NCBI RefSeq assembly: GCF_964340395.1
Contig: NC_135556.1
Span: forward strand, 11,433,910-11,466,409
Length of the DNA: 32,500 nt
Reading direction: 5' to 3'
Origin: Glandiceps talaboti
Lineage: Eukaryota; Hemichordata; Enteropneusta; Spengelidae
Shown here: piece by piece, positions 1-17,180 of the stretch
How the letters are laid out: each line of letters opens with the position of its first letter
Numbering within the stretch: position 1 is the stretch's first letter
Made by a program: the position numbers and the translations under genes
The notes under the pieces: model-generated
What the model was told of the DNA's origin: nothing
What the model saw: the letters and a program-made list of their open reading frames with translations, nothing else
Database searches by the model: none

Positions 1-1020
1 GAGATGGTCTTGTTAGCATCCAAATAATACATTGAAAACGTGTCCCCCTGAGTTTGAACAGTTGTTTTTTGTTTGTGTATATCACTATCAGCAGACATTT
101 TATCGATTATTCTTTATCGAATAAAATAGTATTGCTGATCAGTATCATGGACAGAGTATTTGTTCAGAGGTTTTTTCTAAACATTTGCATGGTTCGTTTA
201 TCATGTTGGTACCTCAACGGAATGTTTACGTTGGTATGACCCAGTTTCTTGACATTGTTAAAACTGACAACAGCAAAAAAAAATGAAATATTCCTTACAG
301 AGTCGGTCAAAACGTTATTTGATAAATAAAATAAAATGCTTTACATCTGAAACTTTTGCTGTTACCTTTTTTCTTACAAGAAAAGTCAAACTCAGGAATC
401 ACCACACATTTTTCCGAAAAATGATATACAAACAATATTAAAATTTTAGAAATGTTAGAATCCAATATGGTCGCCGAATGACACTAATATCCTTGAAATG
501 AAGATAGCGAACCTCTAAATTTCAATTATTATTTCAAAGGGACAAATTTGAAAATAGATTTTCACATGGAAAAGTCTGAAGAGCTTGAAGAACTTTTCAG
601 GGAAATTAGAATCTCCGAGGGAGGTGGAAAAACTATATGGTACGTTAAACATCATCAAAAAGTAACTATATATACAAAACTGTCATCATTCATAACTTAT
701 TTGAGTTAAACATTAACAAAACCTTTGATCGCTATTCGATCTCGAGTCGATCGGCTCTGTAAATATCTGCTCTCGTGGTGTAGAGACCACGGGTGCAGAG
801 ATCAACTAATTGTCAATCTGTTTGTTTGGTCTCGACACAAAATTACAAGGTAATGCATGTCAACTAAGTCAAAATATGAACTTTCAGGGCTCAGTTTCCT
901 ATGTTCCGACTGTATAACTAAACTAAAGGACAAAACATACAAAAAAATAATTTAAGCCATGTATGTTCAATATAAGTGTTTTGACAGTTTAGCTCCGGGA
1001 GGAAAGAATATTTTCTATAA
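1..1020. other. No gene seen
   Basis: AT-rich sequence. A 49-codon frame from ATG at 566 (MEKSEELEELFREIRISEGG...) meets a donor-like GTACGT at 640, but nothing supports it. A small stem (CGTGGT ... ACCACG) lies near 768-789. Confidence 0.5.

Positions 1021-1023
<3 letters not shown>

Positions 1024-1080
<57 letters not shown>
1024..1080. repeat. (AT)n microsatellite
   Basis: An uninterrupted TA dinucleotide tract that ends exactly at the left arm of the 1081-1151 hairpin. Confidence 0.98.
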
Positions 1081-1085
<5 letters not shown>

Positions 1086-1151
1086 AAATGAAAGAAGACG
1101 AGTATGATATTACATTATAGTTTATCATACTCGTCTTCTTTCATTTTATGT
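1081..1151. repeat. Perfect 29-bp inverted repeat (hairpin) beside (AT)n
   Basis: Positions 1081-1109 are the exact reverse complement of 1123-1151, separated by 13 bases. The (AT)n tract at 1024-1080 abuts the left arm, and a second (AT)n tract starts 80 bases to the right. The stem has no mismatch and AT continues the pairing by two more bases. Confidence 0.95.
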
Positions 1152-1228
1152 ATGATATGCTCTCCAAGGTGATTGTCAAGAGCACTCTACTTGGAGAAAG
1201 AAGAATGAAATTCTATGAAGAGTTATAA

Positions 1229-1345
<117 letters not shown>

Positions 1346-1870
1346 CATGGTACAATGCCTTGGTTGTCATGTTTACCCATTAAATTAATCATTTCATTTC
1401 ATTTTTAGTAATTGAGGTGAAAATACACAGAATCTCTAAAGATCAAGTTAAGATTAACATTAAAATTTAGGTGTGGAAACTCTTTCTGGCAGAGGTATAG
1501 AAAAAGGGGATGGTCCAGAACAAAAGTATTGTCTTTTGCAATACTATGCATGGCTCAAGTGATAAGATTACACTAATACGAGAACTTTGGAGTGAAACCC
1601 TGGCCTTTACATGTAAACATGTTCTGAGAAAGCGAGATAGGCGAATCATTGTTACTAATTTATGTAACTTTTGACCGTGTCAATCATCAGAATTTAATGA
1701 TTATGCAGTGACGTATGTCGTTAATCCCTGTTATTATAATATCACTTATTTGTCTGTTACATATATGTGTTTGACTTGGCCTTATTGACACTTCACCTGA
1801 AAATTTTTTTTCTTCTGATAATAGTGTTTTTATGTTTTTCCCTCAAAGTTTCAAAATCTGAAGTACGTAG

Positions 1871-2032
1871 GAAGAGCCGAATACTTACCCGATTTCGTTT
1901 AAACTTTCTCACATTCATGTTGAAGACGTTGAAGTCTCAAAGAGTAAGTCGGAGAGCGATGCGTCAGTTTTAGACTCAGAAGCTAGCTACCGAAGATTTG
2001 ATGTAAACACAAAGCAAGGCAAAGACCACTGA
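1871..2032 (+). CDS. Possible short acidic C-terminal exon
   Basis: After a TAG at 1868-1870 (which could be an acceptor AG) a 53-codon frame contains HIHVEDVEVSKSKSESDASV and LDSEASYRRFDVNTKQGKDH before a TGA. The polar, Ser/Asp/Glu/Lys-rich make-up resembles a cytosolic tail and is unlike random AT-rich translation. A competing perfect donor (AAGA|GTAAGT at 1944) lies inside it. No family is recognised. Confidence 0.15.
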   Translation, partial: EEPNTYPISFKLSHIHVEDVEVSKSKSESDASVLDSEASYRRFDVNTKQGKDH

Positions 2033-2185
2033 CATGAGCCGACTCTAAAGTACCATCAGATGACAGGTCACTGACCCGAAGTGAGGGTCACGATATAATT
2101 GATTACTATAGCTTCCGTTGAAAAATTCATCATTTTCAAGACAAAAGTTGATGGCGTTCTCAAAGTTAAAAATATCTTGTTTCAG

Positions 2186-2427
2186 ATCACCTAATTTTAG
2201 GAACTCAGGGAGTTGTTTTAGTCGGCATTTTGTTGATGCTTCTTGTACTGCCAGTTGATTTTAGCCTCATGATACGATCTCGTGTCACGGTGCGCCCTCA
2301 TGTGACACTGATTTCCTTTCCTTTCGGCGTCTGCCAGCATGAAATGTATAATACTAGCATTCTGTACAAACTCTTGATTCTAGAATTAAGGATACAGTGC
2401 CGAATTCGAATTAACAACGTGAATTGA
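2186..2427 (+). CDS. Possible terminal exon encoding one membrane helix
   Basis: After the good acceptor CTTGTTTCAG (ends 2185), one frame (AT|CAC|CTA...) reads HLILGTQGVVLVGILLMLLV, then LPVDFSLMIRSRVTV, and stays open for 80 codons to a TGA. The hydrophobic run of about 20 residues would span a membrane. There is no homology I can name, no linked exon proven, and the length is within chance. Confidence 0.15.
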
Positions 2428-2941
2428 GATTTTCACTCTTTCTGAGTTAGATGGAAAGTTACGATCATAAAAACCGTAGGCAGGCAGTATTAAACATTGA
2501 ACAATAGTGACTGTCCCGGGGTGGGGGTTGGGTATTCGGGTGGTGATATGTAGATGCACCATGTCGTTATGTTAAACATCAAGAAATAATTACACTCAGT
2601 GCAGGCGACAAATCTATTTGTATTAAATGTATGTTTTTAAAGGACTAGGTATGTTCTTGACTTGATAACCATTACAGTAGCATATGACAAAATATTACCA
2701 TGATTAATTGTTAGTACAAAAAGACTTTTTTAGTATATCAATAAGTTAGAGTATCAAAATAAAACAAAAGAAAAAAGTACAATTTTTTTATTGATGATAG
2801 CAAGGTTTCTGTTGTGATATATCTCACTTCAGACTTTTTAAAATTGTGTTGTATTTGGAGCAATGTAACCATCGATATCGTGATAACATCCTAGAAAAGT
2901 TTCATTAGAATTGATGTAGTAGATTTTGAGATAACGTGTTC

Positions 2942-3120
<179 letters not shown>

Positions 3121-3179
3121 AAACAAAAGCATAGCATAACCCTTACTTACATGTACGAAAGGTAAAATTGAGTTGTTCA

Positions 3180-4590
3180 TAATTCTATCATTTTGACGTG
3201 CACATGATTAGGGTATCGTGACTTTTACAGAGGTTTTTCCCAGAATTTTTTTAAAAATGTATTTTGTTTGTTCGACGCTTTGTAGACGATTTACTACCGG
3301 ATGATTCAAAATCGCGATCCAGTGGTACTACAAACCATAATTTACAGTCCCATGATAGCTTTACAAGTTTTCAGGGACAAACCAGAGCCAAAAAAGTCCG
3401 ATAATTGTGGCTATACTACAACCTGTCCTGCTTTTAGTATTTTAAGCCACATAACAAGCCTTGCAACACCGCAATTTGCAATAGTGTGATAATCTTATAC
3501 CAAAAGAAACCCAAATGATACCGACAGGATATGGTGTGTCAGGTTGCTTTAGAAAAACTGTTTTACAATACATTAATCTGTTTTACAGCTAAAATGATGT
3601 TGGTCGGTATTTCACTCATAGTGGGACATTACATTTTTGACACAAAGATAGACATATTTCAAAACTAGACTAGCAATAACAAGAAACACAATAAACACAG
3701 CAGGATCCTTTGCCCAATCACATTGAACACTGATAAGCACTGCTATTGTTTCACAGTGCAGTAAAAACAGGCTTGTAATTAAAAATTAAAAAAATGCACA
3801 TTATGAACTTGATGAACTTCAGTTGTTTAATTTCTAACTGATAATCAACATTTAAACTTGACCACTTCTACATCCCCACTGTGTACGGCACCTATGTAAT
3901 TGTTTCTTTTGCATTAAAATCTGTCTGGGTGTGTGTAAAAAAATGTCCTAATATATGAGTGAAACACCAATTTGAAAGCAACATCATTTTAGTTGTAGAA
4001 TTGAGCGCTAGTTTTAATATACGACATCAACCATATTAAGGCATGTATAAGTACATCAAAATAAACGGTGATATAATAGCATATATCTATGCGAATCTGT
4101 TAATCTGTCCTGGAGATAAAATAATCAAAACACACAACAGGTCTTATACAGGAACGACAGACCTTGCAATTGATTGGAGATACCACCAATTATGTAAGAA
4201 GTAGAAATGCTGGTGAATCCAGGTTGGTTGTATTCAACACTGCCTCCGTTGACCCTATCAACGCCACCCCTTACGAAAGAACAACATACTGAAGTCGAAC
4301 TACCGTAGACTATGGCTAGCTGCTGTCGGAAGGTTAGTGTCGTAAAGTTACTTCAAATTCACCATTAAGTTGATAGACAGTTATTTCTTTCAAATTGATA
4401 GGATATGGTCGGGTCGTTGTGTAGAATCATTTAGCCCTTCATTTCCATATAGTCTAGATCTATAGTTTGCAAAGAGACGAAAACAAAACAAACAGTGCTT
4501 TAATCGCAAAGGTTTGTCGTCGGGTTTTATTCTCATTCTTGACACAAATTGTTGCACTTGCTGAAATATGCATGTACGATCCCCTCCCTC
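3180..4590. other. Mostly featureless; possible exon traces only
   Basis: A 62-codon frame at 3301-3489 has no recognisable features. On the minus strand 4128-4352 is open for 75 codons and reads IVYGSSTSVCCSF, GGVDRVNGGSVEYNQPG and TSYIIGG, loosely like a laminin-G strand pattern, but the length is within chance. It overlaps the possible SLC17 first exon on the other strand. Confidence 0.4.
4312..4332 (+). CDS. Possible first coding exon of the SLC17-like gene
   Basis: An ATG with A at -3 and G at +4 opens seven codons, MASCCRK, that end in phase 0 at CGGAAG|GTTAGT. This could splice to exon A (CLDHVPARY...) to give a 504-residue protein, about the size of sialin. Among donor-like sites scanned by eye between 1 and 6480 it is the only one I found combining a good start context with the right phase. 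The exon is very short and two ATGs lie upstream of it within about 125 bases, so it may be chance. The true exon could lie outside the window. Confidence 0.22.
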
Positions 4591-4592
4591 CC

Positions 4593-4836
4593 CCACAGAC
4601 ACTTGTGCCCCGAGATATGTTTCAGAATATCATAAAATATCGATAATATTGACGTATTTGGCCGATAATATGTGAAGGGGTATAAAATAACACGGTTTCT
4701 AGGATCGCGTATATAAAGGGGTGTGTGGACTTACGCTGACCTGAGGGGACCCGTGATATTTTACCCCCTTCACATAGTATCGGCCACATATACGTCAATG
4801 TTATCGAAACATATCTCAGGACACAAGTGTCTGTGG
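4593..4836. mobile_element. Foldback MITE-like element with ~90-100 bp inverted arms
   Basis: The left arm (4593-4696) and the reverse complement of the right arm (4749-4836) align almost end to end, starting CCACAGACACTTGTG and sharing GAGATATGTTTC, TTGACGTAT and ATGTGAAGGGG. There are scattered substitutions and one left-arm insertion of about 15 bases. The centre is about 50 bases of unrelated sequence. No transposase frame and no clear target-site duplication can be seen. It fits a non-autonomous foldback DNA transposon. A 117-codon minus-strand frame running across it (4622-4975) has no family features and is most likely incidental. Confidence 0.8.
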
Positions 4837-5467
4837 ATTGCCCAGTGATTAAACCTGACAGCATTCCATAAGTTTGCATTTGTTGACAAACAACAAAGTT
4901 TATTCTTATATGGTGTTTACATATGGACATCAAGCTAGAGTACACAGCGCCACCAACAATTAGTGGATATGACATTAAGCTATTAGTAATTAGAAATATT
5001 GAGTTGAAAAAGGTTTAATTTAGTACTGCACAATGGTGAATAATTATAGTCAAAATAGTGATACGTTGTTACAACTACGTTTTGAAATAGTTTTGAAGAT
5101 AGTTTCCAGATTCTGATTATATATTCATAATTATGAATTCTTCACACAATATCTTAAAAATAATGTTCTTCAAATGTCCTTACCATACTGTTTAACGGCA
5201 GGTAAACAAACAGAAGCATTGGCCTAAGGATAAAATTCACGTGATTAACATATAAGTTTGCATATTCTACTGATAGACATCAATCAGCTTGCGACGTGTC
5301 TGTGCTTGCCGGAATAATCTATCTATCTACGTATAATTTCAACGAGCGATATTTTTCGTCAGACATCTTCTAGCTTATGTGAAAAACAGCAGTGTATGGG
5401 ACTGCACACATAAAATGTCACCTAATATATTTGCATATCACAGGATAAAGTTGTGGAAATTGAGTGT
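4837..5467. other. No gene seen
   Basis: AT-rich sequence between the foldback element and the LINE tail, without a supported frame or repeat. Confidence 0.5.
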
Positions 5468-6081
5468 AATAATAATAATAATAATAAATTCTTATCAGCG
5501 CATTACGCAACAGCCTCAATGCGCTTTACAATACTGAGAAAAAAAGCGAAAAAAAAGCACAAACTTGATTTGCATAGAAATCAAAACCAAAACCAAAAAC
5601 TTGACGTTCACTATTGATTGCTATTAAAAGTACAATATGTCCTGAACGTTTGTAGACAATAGTATGGCACAAACTTAATTTGCAAAAAAATAAAAATAAA
5701 AAAAAATAAAAAAAGACAACTTGAAATTCACTAAAAAACAAAACTAATTGATTACTGCATATAAAAGTATAGTATGTTCTAAAAGTTTGTAAACAAGTAT
5801 GTCTTTAGTTGGGACTTGAATGTTTCGATCGATACCGCTCTCCTAATGTGAATTGGGAGAGAGTTCCATAACTTAGGACCGGCAACAGAGAAGGCGCGAT
5901 CTCCGTACGTGGTAGTTGCAACACGTGGAATGGCAAGTGTAAGATGAGTACTAGAACGTAGGGCACGCGTTGGCTTGTGTATGGGTATTAGTTCAATGAT
6001 GTAGGATGGTGAGAGTTTGTTGACAGCCTTGTAGGTGACGAGCAAGATTTTGTATGCAATACGTTGACGTAGTGTACTATG
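5468..6081 (-). mobile_element. 5'-truncated CR1/L2-like LINE, 3' end
   Basis: On the minus strand an open frame at 5779-6081 encodes the C-terminal end of a non-LTR reverse-transcriptase ORF. It reads RIAYKILLVTYKAVNKLSPS near the start, then TTYGDRAFSVAGPKLWNSLP and FKSQLKTYLF, then a stop. This is the hallmark ending of CR1/L2/Rex-type LINEs. The 3' untranslated part continues to about 5490 with the typical TGTAAAGCGCATTGAG and ATGCGCTGATAAGAATT, and closes in an (ATT)n tail at 5468-5488. All upstream parts (endonuclease, RT core) are absent, as expected from 5' truncation during target-primed reverse transcription. The open frame has no stops, so the insertion may be fairly young. It lies upstream of SLC17-like exon A. 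Confidence 0.88.
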
Positions 6082-6128
6082 AATTGTAAAATATTATAAT
6101 TTCTATGTATCTTTTCAACAGTATACAC

Positions 6129-6194
6129 TGTGTGTGTGTGTGTGTGTGTGTGTGCGTGCGTGCGCGCGCGTGTGTGTGTGTGTCACGTGTGTGT
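6129..6194. repeat. (TG)n microsatellite with CG-containing interruptions
   Basis: A TG tract interrupted by TGCG and CGCG units in the middle, a Z-DNA-prone alternating purine-pyrimidine run. It is followed by a GGGTG-rich stretch to about 6300. Confidence 0.95.
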
Positions 6195-6482
6195 GCACGC
6201 TCATGTGTATGGGTACCCACCAGCGTGGATGTATGCATACATGTGAGTGGGTGGGTGGGTGGAGGGAGGGGGGTGCGTGCCGGGGGTGCATACGTGGGTA
6301 GATAGATGTATGTAGTTCCCAATATTTGAGTCAAGCCAGTTTAACCATATGCATGATCCAAACCACCCAACCCTTCACAATCCAATTCCGCCATGTACAC
6401 ATTCAGTCATCAATATGTTCTAACCTTTAACAATCAATGTCTGGTGTAAAAATAATTTTATAAATGCCGTCCCTATTTTTAG

Positions 6483-12940
<6,458 letters not shown>

Positions 12941-13056
12941 CATTCACGATTTGTCTAACTTCGACCACCCGACTGTAGTACTAGTGGAACTGAATGTCAA
13001 AGGATATGATGATATGATGATACGATTTTATTTGATAAAAATTTATACAAGTACAT

Positions 13057-13062
13057 ATTAAA
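13057..13062 (+). promoter_or_regulatory. Possible polyadenylation signal (ATTAAA)
   Basis: ATTAAA lies about 115 bases past the SLC17-like stop codon, inside an AT-rich tract. It is the commonest variant of AATAAA. A canonical AATAAA occurs only further on, at 13276-13281, inside a LINE-related stretch. The choice is inference without transcript data. Confidence 0.3.
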
Positions 13063-13171
13063 ATACAAGGTATAAAAAATCACCGAGGATAACACATAAA
13101 AGTATTTTTAAAAACACTTATTTCCAATGTGGTCCTCATAGGGGTATTCAAAACGCCATGGCAATAATGTT

Positions 13172-13534
13172 ACAACAACAACAACAACAAACAAACAAAC
13201 AAACAAACAAACAAACAAACAAACAAATTAAAATAATTTTAAATGTAATACAGATGACAGAGCACAATTTTTTTAAATAAAATACACAGACTACACCCAC
13301 AATTTAAAAAAAGGAAGGACTAAAAAGTTACAAAATATTATGTTCTTTAACCTCTAATTTGTTCCATAGAAAAGATTTGACATGGTTTTTAAAACTATGT
13401 TTTGTATGAGATTGTTTCACTGAGAGTGGGAGACTATTCCAAAGACCAATGCCTGTGTAAGCGAATGAACTCTTACCCATACCACTGACTCTTGGAACTA
13501 CACACTCACTCGCTCTTGATAAAAATGTCGACGG
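13172..13534 (-). mobile_element. Second LINE 3' fragment, decayed, with (GTTT)n tail
   Basis: On the minus strand 13328-13534 reads PSTFLSRASECVVPRVSGMG, then KSSFAYTGIGLWNSLPLSVK and SFKNHVKSFLWNKLEVK before a stop. This has the same G-x-x-LWN-x-LP ... FK-x-x-x-K-x-x-L ending as the LINE at 5779 but is clearly a different lineage. Just upstream the frame is broken by stops. The element runs down through an AT-rich 3' region to a (GTTT)/(GTT) tail at 13172-13227. It begins about 230 bases past the SLC17-like stop, on the opposite strand. Confidence 0.75.
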
Positions 13535-13739
13535 CTAAAGTCACGATCACAGACTCAACCTAAGTGCATAAACGCAAAATATCGACCATGCAGTGCAATT
13601 TCTAATATAACCAATTATTTTTACAGTACAGAGACAAGCGGTATATATATCGAATAAAAACTACCAGTCTGAGAGTACAATGTCAATTTTCCATGCCCTG
13701 TCTGTTAATCGTCATTTTCGTCCTTATAGACCTAAAAAT

Positions 13740-14650
13740 GGCGTGGTTTCGATTACGCCCAATTTTAGAAGAGATGGAGTAGGTATATTTTTTTGATTTT
13801 TTTTGTATTTTTTTCATGTTGTGTGAGTGTCTAGTTCAGGTAGTTATGTTTTCCGTTGTTTTTCATATGGTCTCTGTGTTATTGTTTTCTTCCCATCTGA
13901 TGTACAGCCAAAACAGATTGAACAAACAGTTTTATATTGTCTTTTTAAGTTGATGTCAGTAAACTTCACAATTTTCGCAATTATATTTATTTTTTCTCGA
14001 ATACGTAAAACAAGTTTAGGGTCGGCAGTGAAAAACTAGTGGGGTCGGGTAACCGGAACCAAACATCTTTTTTAAAGACCTTATCGATCTGTATTCACCT
14101 TGATATGGTAAAAATGCCCTAGTCCAAAGAAGTTGACAAAAAAGCGGTTGTTTCTGGAATAACCCTCCAAAGATATAAAACTGCTACTGAGTAAGGAGGG
14201 GATTAAACATGCTTGATTCACACATTTTTCTCATTATCTATTAAGCGTTCACTAGACAATAATTTAAGACATTTATTTTCACCTTGTCATCCAAAAAAAA
14301 TTAACGAGAATTTATAGCGTGACTGGAACAGTATCGGGGATTTATATATGACTGATTTGTTGTCATAGTAACGCTTCGTTTTCTGTTTGAAGATCTTGGG
14401 ATTTTACTATATAATTTTGTAAGGGAAAACAAACTCCGTCTGAAATGACGCACCCGTGGTTGTGGTACCCACAGGTGTTTCTTTCGCTCGTTTCGGTTTC
14501 CTGATACGTCAAAAGTTAAAGTTTTGTAGGTCTTAGTGTCATCAACGCGATACACTTTCAAAAACTAGCTTTCCGCAGATGATGAAATCCAACAGACGTT
14601 TTCAGTTATAAACTTAAGGCTATTATAGCATGTACGTACCAAGTTAATGT
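13740..14650. other. No gene seen
   Basis: AT-rich sequence. The frames at 13827-14039 and 14301-14561 lack family features or convincing splice contexts. Confidence 0.45.
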
Positions 14651-14830
14651 GTTCGAACAGAAAATATGGACGATATACCCTTGTCGTTCTATGTCACAAC
14701 AACCCTGTCTACGTCACTGGTTCTGCATAGCTCGAAATATGAGTCAAAACTTTCCAAATTGACATTATTTTCCCAATTTTTCATAAGTTATGCTTGAGAA
14801 GGTATAATTATTTATTCTCCAATATTTTTT
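14651..14830 (+). repeat. Diverged direct repeat, copy 1
   Basis: It aligns with 15309-15480. Shared landmarks in order are AAAATATGG(A/G), ATACCCTTGTCGTTCTATGT (copy 2 reads ATACCCTGATTGTTCTACGT), GTCACAAC, GCTCGAAATATGAGTCAAA, GGTATA(A/G)TTA and a tail like TTCTCCAATATT. Identity is moderate with several indels. No coding frame or terminal inverted repeats were seen. Confidence 0.75.
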
Positions 14831-15308
14831 ATTCATGCAGCCGGTAAATACCCATGACTTAGGCAAAATACACATGATTTCAAAAAATAGTGTAGGTAGG
14901 TCGGAGTTTTATTTTATTTTACTTTAGATTTTTAAACATTACTTCGACCTCAAGATGAGATACTTAACGGCCACAATACTTCCCGGAGAGTTTGGTGAGG
15001 TGTAAAAAGAGAGTAAATGAAGACAATTATTGTTAAGTAGACGAACAGACTGTACTGTTATAGTTTAAAATGGACCTGGTTTCTCTCTGAAATATGAAGA
15101 GTGACTACATATGAGACAAGGGCATGAAGGTGTACACGGAAATAGAAGTAAATTGTTTCCATTTTACCTTTTTGTGTGCAGAAAATGTTCAGCGTTGAGG
15201 GCTTAACTAGGATCGGTCCGGTTATTGGAAACACACTTCTTTATTTGGCCTTAAGGGTTTGTCATATTTAATATATTTAATTATACCCTCCGCAAGCCAA
15301 ATTGAAAG

Positions 15309-15480
15309 CGTTCTAACCAAAATATGGGATTTATACCCTGATTGTTCTACGTCACAACCGTCATCAGTTTTGTTGTGCTCGAAATATGAGTCAAACGATC
15401 AGAATCGCCGCTTATTTTCTCCATTTTCTCTGACAAATTGATCTCGTGCAGGTATAGTTATATAATCCTTCAACATTATT
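15309..15480 (+). repeat. Diverged direct repeat, copy 2
   Basis: Partner of 14651-14830, in the same orientation, starting about 660 bases downstream. It retains GCTCGAAATATGAGTCAAA exactly. A 60-codon frame overlapping it (15259-15441) is most likely incidental. Confidence 0.75.
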
Positions 15481-16369
15481 ACTAGTGATATGAGAGTTTT
15501 GTTACGACTCGTCTTTGGAAGGTCACGCTCATTTTTCTTGGCTGAATGAAGAAAATGATTGGGGAAAATATACTTGCGTCATTCAGGAAGTAAATCCCAA
15601 CTGTCAAACAATCAGTATTAAATATTACACTTAGCTTTCTCCTCAAGCAATAGAGAATAATGGTGTCTGATTGACAGTACCTGTTCTCCACGGATCAATT
15701 GTGAATTATACACAATTATTCCATACGAATCATCGTTCATTCATCATTCTACAATCCGAAAAAAAACTTGAATAGTAAATTTAAACCATGCCATTGACTC
15801 GTAACGTGTCTGTTGGGTCCGTCAACGAGGAAGAACAAAATACCCTGGGGAAAGAAGATAAGAATATGTCATCTGGACAGGAATAACAGGACACGTGTAT
15901 GAAAATGTTATATGTGATACACTCTCAAAGAGTGGAACATGAATACAAAGTTTATGACTTAGTTTTAAGTACAGATAGGTTGATTTTTAAATAATAATTT
16001 GTAAATACTGTTCGGGTAAAAGGCAAATTGTGGACCTAACGTCCGAAAACCCCCGGCTCACTAAAATGGAGTGCAGTATCGTGCTGTATCCATCTCACGA
16101 TCTTACATTTTTTGATGATAAATTAAAAGCTGATGAGCAAGAACAGTTTCGGCAGTTAAGCGACACACAGACCCGAAATCATAAATTTAATTGATAGATG
16201 GATACAGCTCATTTAAGCAATAACAGGTCTATAGTTTAGAGAGAGAAACTGACATGTCTATCAAACAAATTTACCAAGTGTTTGCTATGACGTGTCGAAC
16301 GTCTTAACTATATATACATGTAAATGGCTTTTGCTTCTTATTCTCCAATACAGCGTTAGTGTTATAGTG
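15481..16369. other. No gene; one 13-bp inverted pair
   Basis: GCTGTATCCATCT at 16083-16095 is exactly inverted at 16196-16208, flanking about 100 bases. It might be the ends of a small eroded element. Nothing else is seen. Confidence 0.4.
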
Positions 16370-16924
16370 ATATACTGTTAGTGTTATCTTATCAGTAACG
16401 CCATGAGGATTACACACACTGGGATTATTCTTTCGTTCTCGGCCAACTTTTTCTATAGCTGTGTCAGACATCCACTTTTCATATCTAACGTTTATTTCTT
16501 TTTTAAAGTTGGCCTTTTAATATTTTGGTAGATAAAGAGAGGAAAAAAAGGAGCAATGCATTTGAGATTCCCATAGCTCTAATTTACAAACATTTGCATA
16601 ATTGTATTTATTGTGGGTATTAATCAATGCACACAAAATCAATTCTTTTGTCACCTGGAGTACTTCTCAATACATGTTCTGTTCTAATTCTTGTACGCTG
16701 CAAACCTCTATAGTCATTTATCTATATCGCAAACATTAACATCTATATCGACAAACTGACAGTAAATTACATCTTCAAAACAATTGCATGTTAATTCGTT
16801 AAAAGCATGTCGTCACTCTCCTAAAACCACTATTGAAAATTAAAACCTGTTTTAAGATATGTTATATAATAACAATTTAAAAAAGATACAGATATTGCAC
16901 TATTCTTTATTCTACCTATTCATG
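16370..16924 (+). repeat. Segmental direct repeat, copy 1 (~555 bp)
   Basis: This block aligns from TACTGTTAGTGTTATCTTAT to CCTATTCATG with the block at 18306-18857. Outside the core there are many substitutions and small indels. From 16593 to 16739 the two copies are identical by eye over 147 bases. No coding potential or transposon ends were seen. Confidence 0.9.
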
Positions 16925-17104
16925 ACCACATGACTGCCATACCTTGAATGGTGAAATCGCATCACAAAGTCAATAATTGGCGAGTTTTGGTCAGAGGAAC
17001 ACGACGAAACGACACGAGCACCATCTATACTAATCTCACGTAAACTCTGCGACACTGACTTCCATATTAGAATCCTTCCTGAATATCACAGTCTCAATTC
17101 TCAG

Positions 17105-17180
17105 GATAGCCTAGAATCCACGAGATGGGGATTTTGAATTTAAAAAAATCAAAATCCCCATCGCATGGATTCTGGGCTAT
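17105..17180. repeat. Inverted repeat with ~32-bp arms
   Basis: ATAGCCTAGAATCCACGAGA at 17106 and the following GATGGGGATTTTGA pair with 17149-17180. There are about three mismatches and a loop of about 11 bases, mostly A and T. It may be a small foldback element or an old template-switch palindrome. Confidence 0.85.

Noticed and set aside
741-815. tRNA-like or SINE head near CTGCTCTCGTGGTGTAGAGA
   Set aside because: Only one short stem can be drawn; no A-box/B-box pair, anticodon arm or acceptor stem is present.
4622-4975. 117-codon minus-strand frame as a gene
   Set aside because: It lies mostly in the foldback element, shows no domain and shares no splice context.
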